Source of the DNA: Planctomycetota bacterium
Lineage (GTDB): Bacteria; Planctomycetota; Brocadiia; JAJRTI01
NCBI GenBank assembly: GCA_024278415.1
Contig: JAJRTI010000324.1
Coordinates: 1-23,073, forward strand
Length of the DNA stretch: 23,073 nucleotides
Direction: 5' to 3'
The notes beneath the pieces were generated by a model that saw nothing but the letters and a program-made list of their open reading frames with translations, was not told the origin of the DNA and ran no database searches. The stretch's first letter is position 1. The number at the start of each line of letters is the position of its first letter. Below are positions 21,956-23,073 of this stretch, piece after piece. The translations under genes and the position numbers were made by a program.

Positions 21956-23073
21956 CACACGGCCGGCCTCCTCAAGCGCGGGGAGCGGCTGTGCGAGGCC
22001 GCGGTGCTCTACCCCACGTCGCACGTCAACGCGATGCTGCCCGACCGGCAGGAGGAGGCGGAGGAGTACCGCCAACGCCTGGGCGAGCTGTGCTTCTCGC
22101 TGCTGAGCGACCAGATCGACTTCGACTTCGTGAGCGAGGCCGACTTGCTCAAGTGCCGCACGAGCCGCGCCGGCATCCACGTGGGCAAAGCGACGTACAA
22201 GGTGATCGTCGTGCCGGAGGCCGCGATGCTCGAAGAGGCCGTGTGCAAAAAGCTCAAGCAACTCGGCGCGGCCAACGAGCGCGTGCTCGTCGTGAACCGC
22301 ATGCCGGTGACGCTGGAGAAGGGTGAGCCGGTCGAGATCGTGACGCGCCTGACATCGACTGACGCTCTGCCGGGCGCGGTGGACCGGCTCGCGCCGCGGC
22401 CGCTGCTTGCATGTGGCGCGAACGAGATCTTTCGCCACTCGCGCCAAGTCGGCAAGCAGCGTTGGCACTTCCTCTTCAACGCGGCGCCGAGGGACTACAG
22501 CGGCGAATTGGTCACACAGACGCACAATTGGCTGGCCGAGGGCGGCGGCGTGAAGCAAGTGCTGCCCCTCGCGGCCAACGGCAACGCCATCGTGTCGATC
22601 CCCGCACTCGGATCGGTGCTCCTCAAGGAAAGGCCGCCAGGCGAAAAAGCGCCCGCCGAGGCGCCGGCGTGGCAGGAGACGCCCCTGCGCGGCTGGACCG
22701 TGCAGCCGGCCGGCGACAACGTCCTCGTGCTGAACGGCTGGCGCATGGGCGCGTCGCGGCAGCGCATGCGCACGAGCGTCGACCTGCCCTTGGACTACGA
22801 ACTGCCTCCGGCCGCGAAGTCGGCAGGTGAGGCATGGTTCACAGCGGCCTTCATGGTTGACGGCAAACTCCCGTCCGCGAAGCTCGTGTGGGACGAGGCG
22901 TCGATCCAAGGGGCGTACGAGATCTACGTGAACGACAAGGTCGTCAAGGATGTGGCAGAGGTGCGCATCTACGACGCGCACAATCGGGCGGCCGACATCA
23001 CGTCGCTTCTGCTCAAGGGCCGCAACGCGGTGCTCGTGCACGTGAAGGGCGCGGCGCCGCGGCTCGTCGAGCC
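21956..23073 (+). CDS. glycosyl-hydrolase-like protein, C-terminal part (runs off the window)
   Basis: These 372 codons are in the same frame as the preceding part and have no stop. They begin HTAGLLKRGERLCEAAVLYP, which reads as the usual end-of-barrel segment, then a SDQIDFDFVSEADL ... YKVIVVPEAAML domain resembling a beta-galactosidase trimerisation or GATase-like domain. Beta-sandwich segments follow (WHFLFNAAPRDYSGEL, GWTVQPAGDNVLVLNGWRMG), and a jelly-roll sugar-binding domain (AYEIYVNDKVVKDV, ADITSLLLKGRNAVLVHVKG) is cut by the window edge. If it were translated alone, the first ATG is at 22034, without an evident ribosome site. Most likely it is the second half of one gene. Confidence 0.75.

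Noticed and set aside
1..23073. CRISPR array, phage or defence system
   Set aside because: No regularly spaced direct repeats, Cas-like motifs, integrase, capsid or nuclease-helicase defence genes were seen; the repeats found are hairpin elements with irregular spacing.

Overview
The window is a GC-rich bacterial chromosome segment with high-GC third codon positions, many small palindromic elements between genes, and single-copy housekeeping genes (tRNA-Leu, mtaB, alanine dehydrogenase, a glucose-6-phosphate isomerase domain). The mix of CotH/VTC/DUF4956 genes, a eukaryote-like UAP1-type uridylyltransferase, several xylose-isomerase-like, deacetylase and glycosidase genes and short hairpin repeats suggests an uncultured bacterium of the PVC/Planctomycetota-Lentisphaerota-Hydrogenedentota kind. 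This is inference from gene content; there is no rRNA or marker gene to prove it.

Layout. 1-491: no gene, four hairpins. 492-5667, minus strand: a tight four-gene operon in the order DUF4956 membrane protein, membrane-anchored CotH-kinase/beta-helix protein, VTC-domain protein, and a degenerate membrane-anchored metallophosphoesterase. The last three are joined by 4-base stop/start overlaps. 5668-6298: no gene, but a cluster of hairpins. 6299-6675: a frameshifted, truncated MarR regulator. 6693-6983: a bidirectional terminator, tRNA-Leu(GAG) on the minus strand with a clear promoter, and a divergent consensus promoter for a sugar-phosphate isomerase-like gene (7032-7838), which ends at a strong terminator. 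8027-9719, plus strand: a secreted metallophosphoesterase, a possible 61-residue protein, and a pRiA4b ORF-3-like protein. 9720-9872: a nested inverted-repeat element. 9949-11126, minus strand: a lipoprotein with calcium-binding DxDxDG-type repeats and a two-helix membrane protein.

11222-14014, minus strand: a 930-residue fusion of a UAP1-like UTP-sugar uridylyltransferase to glucose-6-phosphate isomerase. 14108-15817: an FHA-GAF-PP2C (SpoIIE) signalling phosphatase with its own promoter. 15958-17298: mtaB. 17479-18600, plus strand: alanine dehydrogenase, ending in a perfect palindrome. 18630-20381, minus strand: a 583-residue protein with a deacetylase-like core. 20579-23073, plus strand: a large glycosyl-hydrolase-like gene broken by one in-frame TAA and running off the window.

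The most notable points are: the UAP1-PGI fusion, which joins hexose-phosphate isomerisation to UDP-sugar formation in one chain; the DUF4956/CotH/VTC operon with a fourth, metal-site-deficient phosphoesterase; the clean single stop codon inside the glycosidase; and the two copies of an ~73-base palindromic element, each in a divergent intergenic region. I found no CRISPR array, insertion sequence, phage or obvious defence system.
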